Shown here piece by piece: positions 1-10,871 of a stretch of DNA of 64,000 nucleotides (within the stretch, counting starts at the first letter, position 1; each line of letters opens with the position of its first letter). Both the position numbers and the translations under genes were made by a program. Source of the stretch: Petrolisthes cinctipes (Eukaryota > Arthropoda > Malacostraca > Decapoda > Porcellanidae); the NCBI GenBank assembly GCA_033782935.1, contig JAWQEG010000717.1:992001-1056000 (forward strand). The letters are read 5' to 3'. Under the pieces are notes generated by a model. It had not been told where the DNA came from, made no database searches, and was given only the letters and a program-made list of their open reading frames with translations.

Positions 1-838
1 TAAAGCGCGACTGAAGTTCCATGAAGGAAGACAAGAATGACCTCCACAGATCATCAGCACTCTCTCCCTCTTCTAGTTCCATTTCAGCAACGCTTTCACG
101 AAGACCTGCAAAGTCCGCTCTCCCCATGTCTAATTTTCTATGCACCGGGGTCACGGACTCCATATTAGGGACTTTAACTGAAAATCTTATAAGCTTGTGG
201 TCGCTTCCACCTATTTCTTCGTTTACAGAGAGGTCTTGAATGATGTCATCCTCTGAGGTGAGGACCAAGTCGAGTATGTTAGCACCTCTTTTTGGCTCCC
301 TTACCCATTGAGTGAGGAATTCATCATTTACAAACTCCAAGAGTGGTGTGTTCTCGGCAGAGGGCTCTCTGGTTTCCCAGTCAACATGTGTGTTGAAGTC
401 CCCCATAAGGATGCACACCCTGCCGTCCACTAGTTCACCCAGCAACTGGTATAGGTCCCTGTCCATCTCATTGAGTTGTCCAGGGGGTCTATAAAGCAGA
501 AGGGTTCTGTATTTTGCAGTGCCTATTTCTAGGTCAACTCCAAGGAGCTCGTGGTTCGATGTGATGTTGCAGGTCATCGATTTGATGGAGTTCTTTACAT
601 ACAACAGCACACCACCACCCCCTCTGTCCTCTCTATCTTTGTGGAAGAGTTGGTAGCCTGGAATCACGAATTCCCCTTCAAGATCTCTGTCTGAGGTTCT
701 CAACCATGACTCCGTTATGGCCACCATCTCGGGTTCCTCTGTCGCAACGAGGGCCCGCAGTTCCAAAAACTTGTTTCGGATGGACCTGGCGTTGAACAAT
801 AGAACCTTCAGGGAACCCCCAACTGCAGGGCTCCCTAT
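1..838 (-). CDS. CR1-like ORF2, endonuclease domain (partial)
   Basis: An open minus-strand frame runs without a stop from about 838 to the window edge. It encodes an exonuclease-endonuclease-phosphatase domain typical of LINE ORF2. In order I read NARSIRNK, ITESWL, GDFNTHVDW and GGSDHK, which are the metal-binding and catalytic blocks of the family that nicks target DNA for target-primed reverse transcription. The RT part would lie left of position 1. The frame overlaps the end of ORF1 in the -1 frame (ORF1 stop near 835) and I see no ATG at the junction, so ORF2 may be made by frameshifting or reinitiation, or the start is lost. The domain call is secure; the clade (CR1 versus L2 or relatives) is less so. 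Confidence 0.82.
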   Translation of the reverse strand, partial: MGSPAVGGSLKVLLFNARSIRNKFLELRALVATEEPEMVAITESWLRTSDRDLEGEFVIPGYQLFHKDREDRGGGGVLLYVKNSIKSMTCNITSNHELLGVDLEIGTAKYRTLLLYRPPGQLNEMDRDLYQLLGELVDGRVCILMGDFNTHVDWETREPSAENTPLLEFVNDEFLTQWVREPKRGANILDLVLTSEDDIIQDLSVNEEIGGSDHKLIRFSVKVPNMESVTPVHRKLDMGRADFAGLRESVAEMELEEGESADDLWRSFLSSFMELQSRF

Positions 839-2115
839 ACTCTTCCGTTTCCCGGATTGGTCATTGTCTTGGTAGTGCTGGGGATATCCTTCTTCAGGAT
901 CTCAGCGAATGTCTTCTCTGGGGTCACTCTAGCATAGCGACGAGGGCTCTCCTCCATGCTCGGTCGAGTGCTCCTGACACATCGTCGGACGGCGTCTTCT
1001 ATTAATTTGGAAAGTACTTCTTTCCCCTTTAGTGAGAGATGTGTGCCATCCCTCTGGTAGAGGTCGTCTCTACCAAAGAGTGAGGTGTAGGGGTCCACAA
1101 AGAACACCCCCTCGGCAGTACACAAATCAGCCAGGCGCTGATTTACTGCAATGTTCTTTGACAGAGCAGTCCCTAAAGGGCCTCTCCTTGGGAGCATGCC
1201 AACAACTACCCTTCTGCGGGTTTTTGACCCACAGTCGTCTACTGCACCGAGTACATCCGAGAGGACTCCTTAGGTCATGCCTACTCTACCATTTCTCAGG
1301 TAGATGTCATTACCACTCACCATGAGTGCAATGACAGCAGATCTGGACGTTTGGATCCTCTCAGCTTCCTTTCGGAGGTCAGCATTGCCACAACCTGGCA
1401 AACAATTCACCTTCACAGAAGTGTGAAGGCGATCTGCCATTAGGGGTTCCAGCCCTCGTGCCTGGGAATCACCTACAATGTGTATATCCACAGGCCTCTC
1501 CTTGGTAGGAGCACGAGATGCCTTGTGAGGAACCCGAGAGTGTTTTGAATTCCTGCCGGGCTCGTCACTTCCTCCAGGTTGCTTCTTCTTCGTCTTCTTT
1601 TCCTTCTTCATTTTCTTTTCCTTCTTATTTGATTCCTCACTTTCCTCTAATCCCTCCTCAATTGTCTTCTTGGGTTTTTCTTCCTTCTCCATATTCCCCT
1701 CCTCTTTTCCATCACACTTTTCTGCAGTCTCTTTTCCTTCTGCAGTCTCTTCTCCCTCTTCATTGTTGCTGTTCTTCTTCTTGTTGTTCTTCTTCTTGTT
1801 GTTCTTTTTCTTGTTCTTCTTCTTCTTCTTCTTTACCGCCGTGGTGGAGCTCTCCGGTGAAGAAGCTCCTTGGACTGCCTTGTCTCTCACATGGCAGTCA
1901 CACCTCTGCGAGTTCATTCGGAGAACTTCCTCCTTTAGGGAGTTGTTCTCCTTCGTGAGCAGTGAGATGTGCTTCATCAACCTCTCCTCGAGTTTGCAAA
2001 AGTCGCAGACACTCGAGGAGTCTAGGTCGCTCGCACTCCTCCCGCTGAAGTCCTCACACCAGCGGTACACCTTGCATGTAGTACATGTAAATTTTCTTGC
2101 TGATGGACCAGTCAT
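835..2115 (-). pseudogene. CR1-like ORF1: Cys-rich finger, coiled coil, SGNH/GDSL esterase; one nonsense codon
   Basis: The frame starts at an ATG (2113-2115). The first ~45 codons carry two CxxC pairs (CTTC, CDFC), reminiscent of the PHD-like fingers of CR1 ORF1. A heptad-rich segment (KHISLLTKENNSLKEEVL) and a long Lys/Glu-rich low-complexity linker follow. The C-terminal half is an SGNH hydrolase: GDSQARG is the nucleophile block, VSGNDIYLR fits the Gly/Asn blocks and DGTHLSLKG holds the Asp-His pair. In LINEs this domain is thought to bind or hydrolyse lipid. The frame is broken once, by TAA at 1270-1272 where copy 2 reads GAA. The same frame stays open on both sides, so this is a single recent lesion. 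Confidence 0.8.
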
Positions 2116-2768
2116 CTCGCTCTAATTCAATTTAAGACCAATAATATAAAAGAAAGGGTAGTGTGATTTGGTCTCGCATAAGTCTCATCCGCCTACTTCC
2201 AGAAGGTTTTCAGTCGTTCGGCCAACAGAAACCTTATGAGCCAAGCACACCAACCCTAAGGTCTCCCCTGGGTCGGACGGCCCCAATCGTGCCGCAGCTC
2301 CCAACTGAGCAGCACAAGAGTCCTAAGTAAATGGGACTCTGATTTTTCGACAGGGGTGCTTGAAGTGTAACCGTCGTCCTACTAATCCCTACTAATCCTC
2401 CATCCGCGGCCAAACTTAAAGCAAATAGTAAAACTAAATGTCCACGACTTAATCCGAGATCTTTTACTGGCCTGGCAGCCAGCGAGGCACGAAAGCTCTC
2501 TCACCAAAGAGCAGTCGAGCCTTTAGGCACATAAGAACGGTCACAGGGAGCTGGTCAGGCTTATTAATCTAAGAGAATACCTACGGGGGTCCTGAGGCAT
2601 CTCCATTACTCGTACCCCACACGCCTGAGATCCCTTCAATCTCAGCCCTTTCGAAACCTGTGAGCGTTAAAAGGCGTTGTTTTAGGAGGTTCCAAAGCCT
2701 CCCTTCTCACACGGCATAAGGTAGCTGGTGAGGTCCTTAACAATAAAAACTTATATCGAAAGTGCTGG

Positions 2769-2771
<3 letters not shown>
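2116..2771 (-). other. 5' leader of CR1-like copy 1
   Basis: This is non-coding sequence upstream of ORF1, almost the same as 4157-4535 plus 16099-16376 in copy 2. The two copies therefore show the state of the site before (copy 1) and after (copy 2) insertion of the LTR element. No promoter motif stands out. Confidence 0.6.

Positions 2772-2807
<36 letters not shown>
2772..2807. repeat. Poly(T) tract (A-run on minus strand)
   Basis: A run of about 36 T. The equivalent tract in copy 2 is about 23 T at 16377-16399. Related sequence continues on its far side in both copies, so it is internal to the duplicated unit. Confidence 0.9.
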
Positions 2808-2809
<2 letters not shown>

Positions 2810-2871
2810 GACAGTTGAAGAGCAGTTGTGAAACTTAATATTAACATGAAGATTTGACAACTCTTAGTCAG

Positions 2872-3118
<247 letters not shown>

Positions 3119-3261
3119 ACAAGGAGTTACAAGGAAAAGAAGTACCCTAGGGGACCTTACGATCCATACAAAGAGGGTACCTGTGGGTTTAGTTGCGCAA
3201 GTAGGCGACCGTCCTCGAATGTGTCATGTGAAACCATCAAGGAACACTCGCACAACGGCTT

Positions 3262-4156
3262 TTAACCCACAGTCGTCTACTGCACCGAGCACATCTGAGA
3301 GGACTCCTTCGGTCATGCCTACTTTACCATTTCTCAGGTAGATGTCATTACCACTCACCATGAGTGCAATGACAGCAGATCTGGACGTTTGGATCCTCTC
3401 AGCTTCCTTTCGGAGGTCAGCATTGCCACAACCTGGCACACAATTCACCTTCACAGAAGTGTGAAGGTGAGCTGCCATTAGGGGTTGCAGCCCTCGTGCC
3501 TGGGAATCACCTACAATGTGTATATCCACAGGCCTCTCCTTGGTAGGAGCACGAGATGCCTGGTGAGGAACCCGAGAGTGTTTTGAATTCCTGCCGGGCT
3601 CGTCACTTCCTCCAGGTTGCTTCTTCTTCGTCTTCTTTTCCTTCTTCATTTTCTTTTCCTTCTTATTTGATTCCTCACTTGCCTCTAATCCCTCCTCAAC
3701 TGTCTTCTTGGATTTTTCTCCCTTCTCCATATTCCCCTCCTCTTTTCCATCACACTTTTCTGTAGTCTCTTTTCCATTTCGCTTTTCTGCAGTATCTTTT
3801 CCCTCTTCATTGTTGTTCTTCTTCTTGTTCTTCTTCTTGTTGTTGTTCTTCTTGTTCTTCTTCTTCTTGTTCTTTACCGCCGTGGTGGAGCTCTCCGGTG
3901 AAGAAGCTCCTTGGACTGCCTTGTCTCTCACATGGCAGTCACACCTCTGTGAGTCCATTCGGAGAACTTCCTCCTTTAGGGAGTTGTTCTCCTTCGTGAG
4001 CAGTGAGATGTGTTTCATCAACCTTTCCTCGAGTTTGCAAAATTCGCAGACACTCGAGGAGTCTAGGTCGCTCGCACTCCTCCCGCTGAAGTCCTCACAC
4101 CAGCGTTACACCTTGCATGTAATACATGTAAATTTTCTTGCTGATGGACCAGTCAT
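3262..4156 (-). pseudogene. CR1-like ORF1 fragment (copy 2)
   Basis: This is the same protein as copy 1 from the ATG at 4154-4156 through the Cys-rich finger, coiled coil, Lys/Glu linker and the first esterase blocks (GDSQARG, VSGNDIYLR). It diverges just after the GAVDDCG block, where alignment to copy 1 ends. A TAA at 4106-4108 replaces the Tyr codon of copy 1 inside the finger. At codon 1270-1272 of copy 1 this copy keeps GAA, so the two copies carry different lesions. Confidence 0.75.
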
Positions 4157-4530
4157 CTCTCTCAAATTCAATTTAAGACCAATAATACAAAAGAAAAGGT
4201 AATGTGATTTGGTCTCGCATAAGTCTCATCCGCCTACTTCCAGAAGGTTTCCGGTTGCTCGGCCAACAGAAACCCTTATGAGCCAAGCACACCAACCCTA
4301 AGGTCTCCCCTGGGCCGGACGGCCCCAATCGTGCCGCAGCTCCCAACTGAGCAGCACAAGAGTCCTAAGTAAATTGGACTCTGATTTTTCGACAGGGGTG
4401 CTTGAAGTGTAACCGTCGACCTACTAATCCCTGCTAATCCTCCATCTGTGGCCAAACTTAAAGCAAATAATAAAGCTAAATGCCCACAACTTAATCCGAG
4501 ATCTTTTACTGGCCTGGCAGCCAGCGAGGC

Positions 4531-4535
4531 ACGTA
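4531..4535. repeat. Target-site duplication of LTR element, left (ACGTA)
   Basis: ACGTA directly precedes the TG of the left LTR and recurs directly after the right LTR (16094-16098). The uninterrupted site in copy 1 (near 2490) contains a related sequence once. Confidence 0.9.
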
Positions 4536-5683
4536 TGTGACGGTGATGTGAGAATGATAGATAATGTAATTTATAATATGACAATTACAACTTACCTTGC
4601 CCGGTTAATTTATGATCTTCGTTGGTTGGCTGCAGCGAAGAAAGTACTCAGGGTTAACTCCCCGTTTTAGGCCCCATCCACCATGCACATAATAATTTTT
4701 TTTATGTTAAGGGGGTTCTTCCCGATATATATGTATTTATATAGATAACAAATCTACTGGTGCATTCAAACAACCAATTGCAAATTTCTATATTTATTCA
4801 ACTCCAGTATGCCAACATGAATAAATTAATTTCACACACACACACACGCTCACACTCACGCAACGCTAACTAGCTACTCGCTCTCGCTCACGTGACGATA
4901 GTCTAGGTTACGTAACACTGTAGTAATTCTATCAATGTTATGCAAGTTGGAATATTTTTCTAATATCTCACACTTTAGAGTCTCACAACACACTCGTAAT
5001 TTTCTTCAAAGATCCAGCTCCCCTCACCTTAATTCAGTTACTGAACTAGCGTCAATGCAACTAGTCAGTATACAACTGTAAAGCCTTGTGAAATCGTGTA
5101 ATATACAACGAATTCGGCGTCTACGTGATCACTAGGCAAGGGCAGCTGACGATACGAGTGTGTTCCTTCCTTCAAGTGTGTCTTGTCCCAACTGACCCCT
5201 ATTCTTCCTCCTTAACTGGTTCAAAATTTCTCTGACTCCTCCTCCTATCTTTGTTCGTTTTTCCTAACTGGCTACGATTTACATTGTACCCACTTATACT
5301 TTAGTTATACATGCAATTTCAATTTACCTATGGCGTACAAATAATTCTCGATAATCTCCCTCCACTTCACGATCATTTGCAATACCATAAGTTACCCTGG
5401 TAGCATAATTTATCAATACAAGATGTACTTAATGTACGAACACCTATATGACTGAATGTGGCAATTCCGGTTGAAACCCGGCCTTCCTGACCCTTTTCTA
5501 ATTTTGGCTACTAATCCAGTACCTGCGGATTAACCCTGCAGGTTAACTAGCTGCACCTACAACTTAACCCACTCCTGTCTCCTTTGTCTCATGAATGGAA
5601 TATTCCAGAACATTCCCAGTATGGAATTTTCCAACTCTCTGTAATTCAAATTACGTCACGAGTATTATGTCTGACTCGTGACA
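4536..5683 (-). repeat. Long terminal repeat (3' LTR of the minus-strand element)
   Basis: 1148 bp. On the minus strand it begins TGTCACGAGT and ends ACCGTCACA, so it has TG...CA termini. A TATA-like CTATATAAATAC lies at 4733-4744 (minus strand), about 200 bp from its end. It is nearly identical to 14946-16093. Confidence 0.95.
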
Positions 5684-5700
5684 TTCGCCCACACAAAGAG
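5684..5700 (-). promoter_or_regulatory. Possible polypurine tract
   Basis: On the minus strand the bases just before the 3' LTR read GTGTGGGCGAA, the expected place for plus-strand priming. It is only weakly purine-rich. Confidence 0.35.
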
Positions 5701-6385
5701 ACATTGCTCTATGCGATGTTTAATAGATTCGTGAAGTGGTAACGACGCCTTTGCATGTATAACTTTACAATAACAATTCATCCACACTTCAGTTATTCTA
5801 GTATGTGTCAATTACTATCACCAGTTACGTGTTCATTTTTGCAAATGAGTGGAAAACTCCCAACAGTTACTTTAGCTTTTCAATCTTAGGAAGAAACTCC
5901 GAGACAAGAATGAATGTACCTGGTAATTTCTGCTCAGTACAATTTGTACACATTTAAGCAATATATAAGTGTGGTGTATGTAATGCATTGTGTATTTGTT
6001 ACATAGTATGTAAGAAAAATGCAATAATATCTCTGGAAGGCAATATATATATTAGTGAATTATCCGAGCCTTGAATCAGAGTAAACCGCTGGAATCCGTG
6101 TCTTGGATAAGGTTACCCAAAAAAATAATGCAATAATATTCTGGAAGGCAATATATTGTTAGTAAATTATCCGAGCCTTGGATCAGAGTAAACCGCTGGA
6201 ATCCGTGTCTTGGATAAGTTGCACAAAATACAATACATATAACATCGGATTTTTCCCCAACTCTAGGAACCCCTTGATCTGAGTCGTATAAGACTCGTGC
6301 TCGGAGAGGTAACAATTTACGAGCAATTCGACCTGGAGGGTACTTCTGCCGGTCGATCTTCACATGAATATTTACTCGGTTAACA
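5701..6385 (-). other. 3' internal region of LTR element, non-coding, with direct repeats
   Basis: No RT or RNase H motifs are seen. It holds two roughly 100-bp direct repeats (about 6014-6118 and 6119-6220) and the first copy (about 6312-6364) of a 52-bp repeat whose second copy (about 6385-6437) follows the RT stub. These repeats mark where the missing RT/RNase H should be and suggest slippage or recombination-driven deletion. Confidence 0.6.
6014..6220. repeat. Tandem duplication, unit about 100 bp
   Basis: Two adjacent copies share the blocks AATTATCCGAGCCTTG and GGAATCCGTGTCTTGGATAA with a few substitutions. They lie inside the LTR element. Confidence 0.85.
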
Positions 6386-6718
6386 CTAATTAACGAGCAA
6401 TTCGACCCGGAGGATACTTCTGCCGGTCGATCTTCGCATGATACCAACTGCTTCCATGTCATTAATTTCCTTACGTACTGTATCAATCAGCCGTACAGGA
6501 ATAGGACATGGTTTCACCCTCACTGGTGTGTCGCTCGTAAGCTGAATCTCGTGACAGGCTACGTTAGCAACAGCAGGCCTGTCAGAGAACACACGTGAAT
6601 ATTTTGCCAGTACCGCATTGACTCTTGCAAGCTGGTCTGGTCTTAAATTCTCCGAAACGGAGACCTCAGCCACTGTCTCACCTTGACGAGTTTCAACCGT
6701 CTGGGAGTATATCCCTCG
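6386..6718 (-). pseudogene. Reverse transcriptase N-terminal stub (Ty3/gypsy type)
   Basis: A minus-strand frame overlaps the integrase C-terminus in another frame and reads through ETVAEVSVSEN, KYSRVFSD, HEIQLTSDTPVRVKP and VRKEINDMEAVGIM. This is the connector and start of RT that precedes the first catalytic block in Ty3/gypsy Pol. After GIM the sequence switches to unrelated sequence within the 52-bp direct repeat and stops. The palm with its YxDD motif is absent, so it is not functional. Its position directly after integrase supports the INT-RT order. Confidence 0.75.
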
Positions 6719-7731
6719 TCACCCTCGGGAATTACCACAGCAGCGCTAACCATGTCTACTGCTGGGGAAAAATGACCACGGACTAGACTTAACACTTCAC
6801 TCTGTTCTGAGGTGATGTTACAACAGTCTGCCCCTACTGTGGTAACAATGGAAGTACACTCCTGTTGGGTGGTGTAATATTCCTTAAGCATATTAAAATG
6901 GAACCGCTTGGCTTCACCTTTGATTTTAACTATGTAGTTAAGGTCATTCACCTTTTTGACTACTTCAAAGGGACCCTTCCACTGAGCCAACAACTTATTA
7001 TGAGCTGTTGGTAACAGAACGAGACACTTCCCCCCTACCTGTAGCGTTCGGAGCTTAGTTTTCCTATCATAGTAGGACTTCTGAATCTCCTTTGCTTTAG
7101 CTAACTCCTGCTTTGCAATCTCGCAGGTTTGCTGTAATCGTTCTGCCAAATCAATTACATAAGAATAAGTGGTTTTCACCACGGGATCCGATTCCTCATC
7201 GTCCCAAAGTTCACGTAGAACCTGAAGTGGTCCTCGAGCAGGTTTACCATACACTAACTCGAATGGACTAAATTGCAACGATGCCTGAGGTGCTTCGCGA
7301 TACGCGAACAGTAGTGGCGAGATATACCTGGACCACTCCCTAGGTTGTTCTACTGCCATCCTCCTCAACATTTTCTTGAGAGTACCATTAAACCTCTCAC
7401 ACAACCCATTACACATTGGATGATAAGGTGTTGTCCTCAACCCTTTAACTGAGAGTAATCTCCACAATTCCTCCATCATAGCGGAGGTAAATTGACTGCC
7501 TCGGTCGGACAATACCTGCTTTGGTATGCCGACACGACAGAATATATCCAACAAGGCTTCAGCCACTGTAGTGGCTTCAATATCACGCAGAGGCACTGCT
7601 TCAGGCCATCTGGTCGCGAAATCCACACAGGTAAGAATATACTTGGAACCGTCCGTAGCCCTCGGAATAATCGGTCCAACAATATCAACCGCTACTCTCT
7701 CAAATGATTCTGTTGTAAATATTGTAACCAC
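6643..7731 (-). pseudogene. Retroviral-type integrase, N-terminally truncated
   Basis: The core is an rve integrase: VAVDIVGP holds the first Asp, LSDRGSQF the second, and NGLCERFNGTLK the Glu, 35 residues after the second Asp (DD35E). A GPY/F-like module follows (QWKGPFEVV through FHFNMLKEYY). The N-terminal HHCC zinc domain is missing. The frame enters unrelated AT-rich sequence just upstream of the core at about 7715-7740, so the 5' part was lost or displaced. The rest of the frame (about 350 codons) is open. The domain is certain; lineage placement (Gmr1-like) rests on gene order. Confidence 0.85.
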
Positions 7732-9042
7732 GATGTAATTAAATATAAATTATATGAGCGAGAGAGATATATATGAAGTAAAAAAATAGCGTATGAAAAT
7801 GAAGAGAAAGTGAAGAGAAAGAATACAGGTGCTGAGAGGGAGGGAGGAAGGTTGAGGTGGAAGGGCGAGGCATGGTTGTCAGGTGTTTGGGTGGTTAACC
7901 CACCATATATATATAATTGTTATGCATTTTGCTATAGAATAAATAAATAAATGTACAATGAACAAGAAAAATTCACAATGCCGTGAATGCAGAAGTCTAG
8001 TGAAAAACCCACATTTATTTGTAATTTATTGAAAAAGATATACGACTTTTCGGTTACATCACGTAGCCCTCTTCAGGTATGAGTGAGGACAGGTAGTGTA
8101 AACGAATATATATGTATACCGCTCATAGAAGGGGAGAGGCGGAAGGGTCACGTGATAGGCGGGAGGCGGGAGGAGGGGGGAAAGAGAGTAGGGGTGGGTG
8201 AATTCACGCAGGAGGAAGGAAACGGAGGTAGAAGGGGGGGAGGAGAGGCGGAGAGGACGAGCTGATAATGGGAAAGGAAAGAACATCGGGGCAAAAAAAA
8301 AAAAAAAATACATGGAATGGTAACGGAGGAAGTGGAACAAAACAGAATACAGTCACATACAAATAAAAATAGAACTATAAGTTACACAGCACTGTATGTT
8401 ATATGGATGTGCCTTTAACCTGAAGAAGCAGTAGCGAAACGTCGTCAATAAAGGCTCCTCGTCATAGAGTGTTGTTCTTACCATTTTGTCAAGCAAATGC
8501 TTATTTTAACTCAACGTTCTTCATCTCACTAGGCTCTATCAAAATAAATTTTAACAGTTCGTACTGAAAATAAATAAGAAAACAGATGACAAAATTAACA
8601 ACAATAGATAACACTACTTCACTATCTGTAAACGTAAATCGTTATAAATTTGTCTATAATTATATAAAAAAGCATATAACCTATCCCTATTACTAAGGTA
8701 GAAATGAATATTTGAAGCCTTAAAACGAATCACAGCACGAACCGTGAGACCGTGAAGCAATGCCAGGCAGATCCCCTCCCATCACCATCAGTTGGCTGAT
8801 GTATGACAACCACAACTGAGAATATAATACGAGTTATTCCAGTATGCGTTATAATTCAGTTCCTCATTAACAATGTATGCTACTGTTTTTCATATACTGT
8901 ATATATGGCAAATAAACATAATATATTTAGTTCACAATGCTCTCTTGTTTAGATATAATAAGGTTATATTATCACTAAACTTTCCTAGCAACTTATCGAT
9001 CAATCATCTCCGTCGTTATATGTTCAACTCTCTACACCTCCG
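7732..9042. other. Unrelated 1.3-kb segment between protease and integrase
   Basis: AT- and GA-rich DNA with no coding signal interrupts pol. It holds two CTGAAGA...CGAAA-type motifs (8046-8080 on minus, about 8415-8450 on plus) like those in Penelope-like element ends, so it may be a decayed inserted element. No clear TSD is seen at the edges. Confidence 0.5.
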
Positions 9043-9288
9043 TCACCTCCTTGTGGGGTAGGGTATAGAGGAGCCCAGGGTGATAAAGAAACTCCCTTCC
9101 GCAACTGTACCATCAATCATAGTGATAGTTACCTGCTCCCCTGTAAAATCATTAGAAGCAACTAAACCATCAGCGACACAACACCCCGATGACCCATTAT
9201 CTCGAAAGACTTCAACAGATATTCCGTTAACAATTCCCGGACAAATATGGAAACCAGACTTACCTTTCGAGACTCCTGTCGCGTTTAG
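9043..9288 (-). pseudogene. Aspartic protease fragment (Ty3/gypsy type)
   Basis: The sequence continues in the same frame beyond the gag stop. It reads GIVNGISVEVFRDNGSSGC and VTITMIDGTV, matching the retropepsin layout of many invertebrate gypsy elements, where the active site is D-T/S-G. Here it reads D-N-G, which should inactivate the enzyme unless it is a family variant. It ends at a TGA (9043-9045) soon after GSSIP, where the family normally continues, so it is truncated by the 7732-9042 segment. Confidence 0.6.
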
Positions 9289-10217
9289 TCACAATTGATG
9301 AGGTTCGTGAACCGACTGAGGCACTCGTGGTTCTACACTAGGTTGAACCGCCACAGGTGAATACTGTGGTTCACCATGTGTTGCAGCTGCCGATCGCTGA
9401 TAATAACCTTTATTTCCACCGTGGTTATTACTATTTTTCCAGTTACTTTTTCCTTGGTAACGGTACTGATTGGACTGCCGCGAATAGTGATTATTACCTT
9501 GTTTCTGGGTATGATTAAAATGAGGGTTAGGTTGCGGACGAACACTTTGACTCTGCTGCTGTGACTGATTTTTACTCGACTGGTTATATGAAACAGCAGA
9601 GTTCTGAGAAGGCTTATTCGACTGATTAATTTTCTTATTATACTGAATCCGCGTATGGTAACCATACGCGGTAAAATGCGCGTCGGACATATCCACCATC
9701 GTTTGCAACGTTTTCACCTTGTTGGTTTTCAGCTGGGCCGACAATTCTGGAGGACAAGACTTCTCCAGCTGTGTGAGCAGCAACAAGTCTTTTACCCCCT
9801 CCAAAGTCTTAGGTGTTTCGGCCTTCTCCAACCACTGATCCAGGTAACTGGTCAGACGTGCACTAAACTGTGCAACAGTCTCCTTATCCTGTAGGAGTGC
9901 ACACCAAAACTGATTCCTAGCGTCATCGACCGTCAACCCGTACGCCTGTAACAAAGCCTTTTTCATATTCTCGTAGTCTCTGGCGGTACTGTCGAGTCGG
10001 TGGAGAATGCTGAGGGCTTTTCCATCGAATAGATTAATAAACTCGAGCTTCTTTATATCATTATCTAATCTATAAGTGTCTGCAACCATTTCAAATCGCT
10101 CAATAAACGGCTCGATATTGTCTCCCTCTACGTATTTTGACAGTTGTAACCTTGGGGTCACGGTGGTTGAGCTTGCGACATTACTTCCACTCGCACTTTG
10201 ACTTTCACTCGCACGTA
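9289..10217 (-). pseudogene. Gag polyprotein, C-terminal part
   Basis: About 308 codons of a Ty3/gypsy-like Gag. The helical capsid region reads YVEGDNIEPFIERFEMVAD, FDGKALSILHRLD and FSARLTSYLDQWLEKA, followed by a Gln/Asn/Ser-rich tail with basic patches that probably binds nucleic acid. There is no CCHC knuckle. The N-terminus is 4.4 kb away (14618-14815) because a Tc1 element inserted at a TA. The apparent longer frame starting at 10437 is chimeric, its first ~70 codons being Tc1 inverted-repeat sequence. Gag ends at TGA (9289-9291) followed by CTA, with protease sequence continuing in frame. Confidence 0.8.
10216..10217. repeat. TA target duplication, left of Tc1 element
   Basis: TA flanks the CAGTCGGCGG terminus and recurs at 14618-14619. 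Removing the element and one TA rejoins gag in frame. Confidence 0.85.
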
Positions 10218-10614
10218 CAGTCGGCGGCAAAAGTCCTGTCGCCTCGCCTACCTCACCCAGGCCCGTGAGATTCATAGACTCGAGAATGCTAGGGGTGGAA
10301 AACGGATATTTTTGCCAACAGATGGCGCACTGTGAGTGTGAAAGGGGGGGGGCATTGGAGAGAGGAGGGGGGTTGGAACTGTTGGGGGAACGAAGGTGGG
10401 GAAAGGAGGGGATAAGTTGTTTGAGGCTGAATTCCACAAATTTCCATCAGTTTTACCATTATAATATTATAATGATCCGCTTTCATATTTACTTGGTAAT
10501 CTTTTACGTTTGTAGCATATGGATGACAATATGATTAAATTACAACCCATGCAAACATATATTGAAAATATTTAAATAGATCCCCAAAATAACGTGAATT
10601 TGGAAGTCTTGTAA

Positions 10615-10695
<81 letters not shown>

Positions 10696-10871
10696 TATTT
10701 ACGTAATGATTTCATGACAAAGTTAGTTAATGGGCTTACTCTATCGTGTAATCTGATGGTGAGTCAGTCAACCAGTGATGTGTAGGTATGTTCACCGTAT
10801 AATTATATGTGAAACATCTGCTATACCGATGGTTTACGTATACGATCAAAATTAGATGACCTTTTCTGGGT
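10218..10871. repeat. Left terminal inverted repeat of Tc1 element
   Basis: Reverse complement of 13949-14617, nearly exact by eye apart from (CT)n length (10616-10692 here) and a G-run. Confidence 0.9.
10616..10692. repeat. (CT)n microsatellite within left TIR
   Basis: About 77 bp. Its mirror in the right TIR is about 89 bp (14129-14217), so the two have changed length independently since insertion or before. Confidence 0.95.

Larger units (their letters stand above)
1..2871 (-). mobile_element. CR1-like non-LTR retrotransposon, copy 1 (3' part beyond window)
   Basis: Read on the minus strand, this stretch holds a 5' leader (about 2116-2771), a first ORF with an esterase domain and the start of an apurinic-type endonuclease ORF that runs off the left edge. 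An esterase-bearing ORF1 followed by an endonuclease/RT ORF2 is the organisation known for CR1-group LINEs. Sequence from about 1200 to 2871 is repeated in copy 2 (from 3262). Shared sequence continues past a T-run at 2772-2807 (A-run on the coding strand), so the repeated unit is longer than the coding part. RT is not visible in the window. Confidence 0.8.

Noticed and set aside
1518..2125. Plus-strand open frames rich in Ser/Phe opposite the CR1-like ORF1 (also 3556-4202)
   Set aside because: Shadows of the Lys/Glu-rich linker on the minus strand; the minus frame has recognisable domains.
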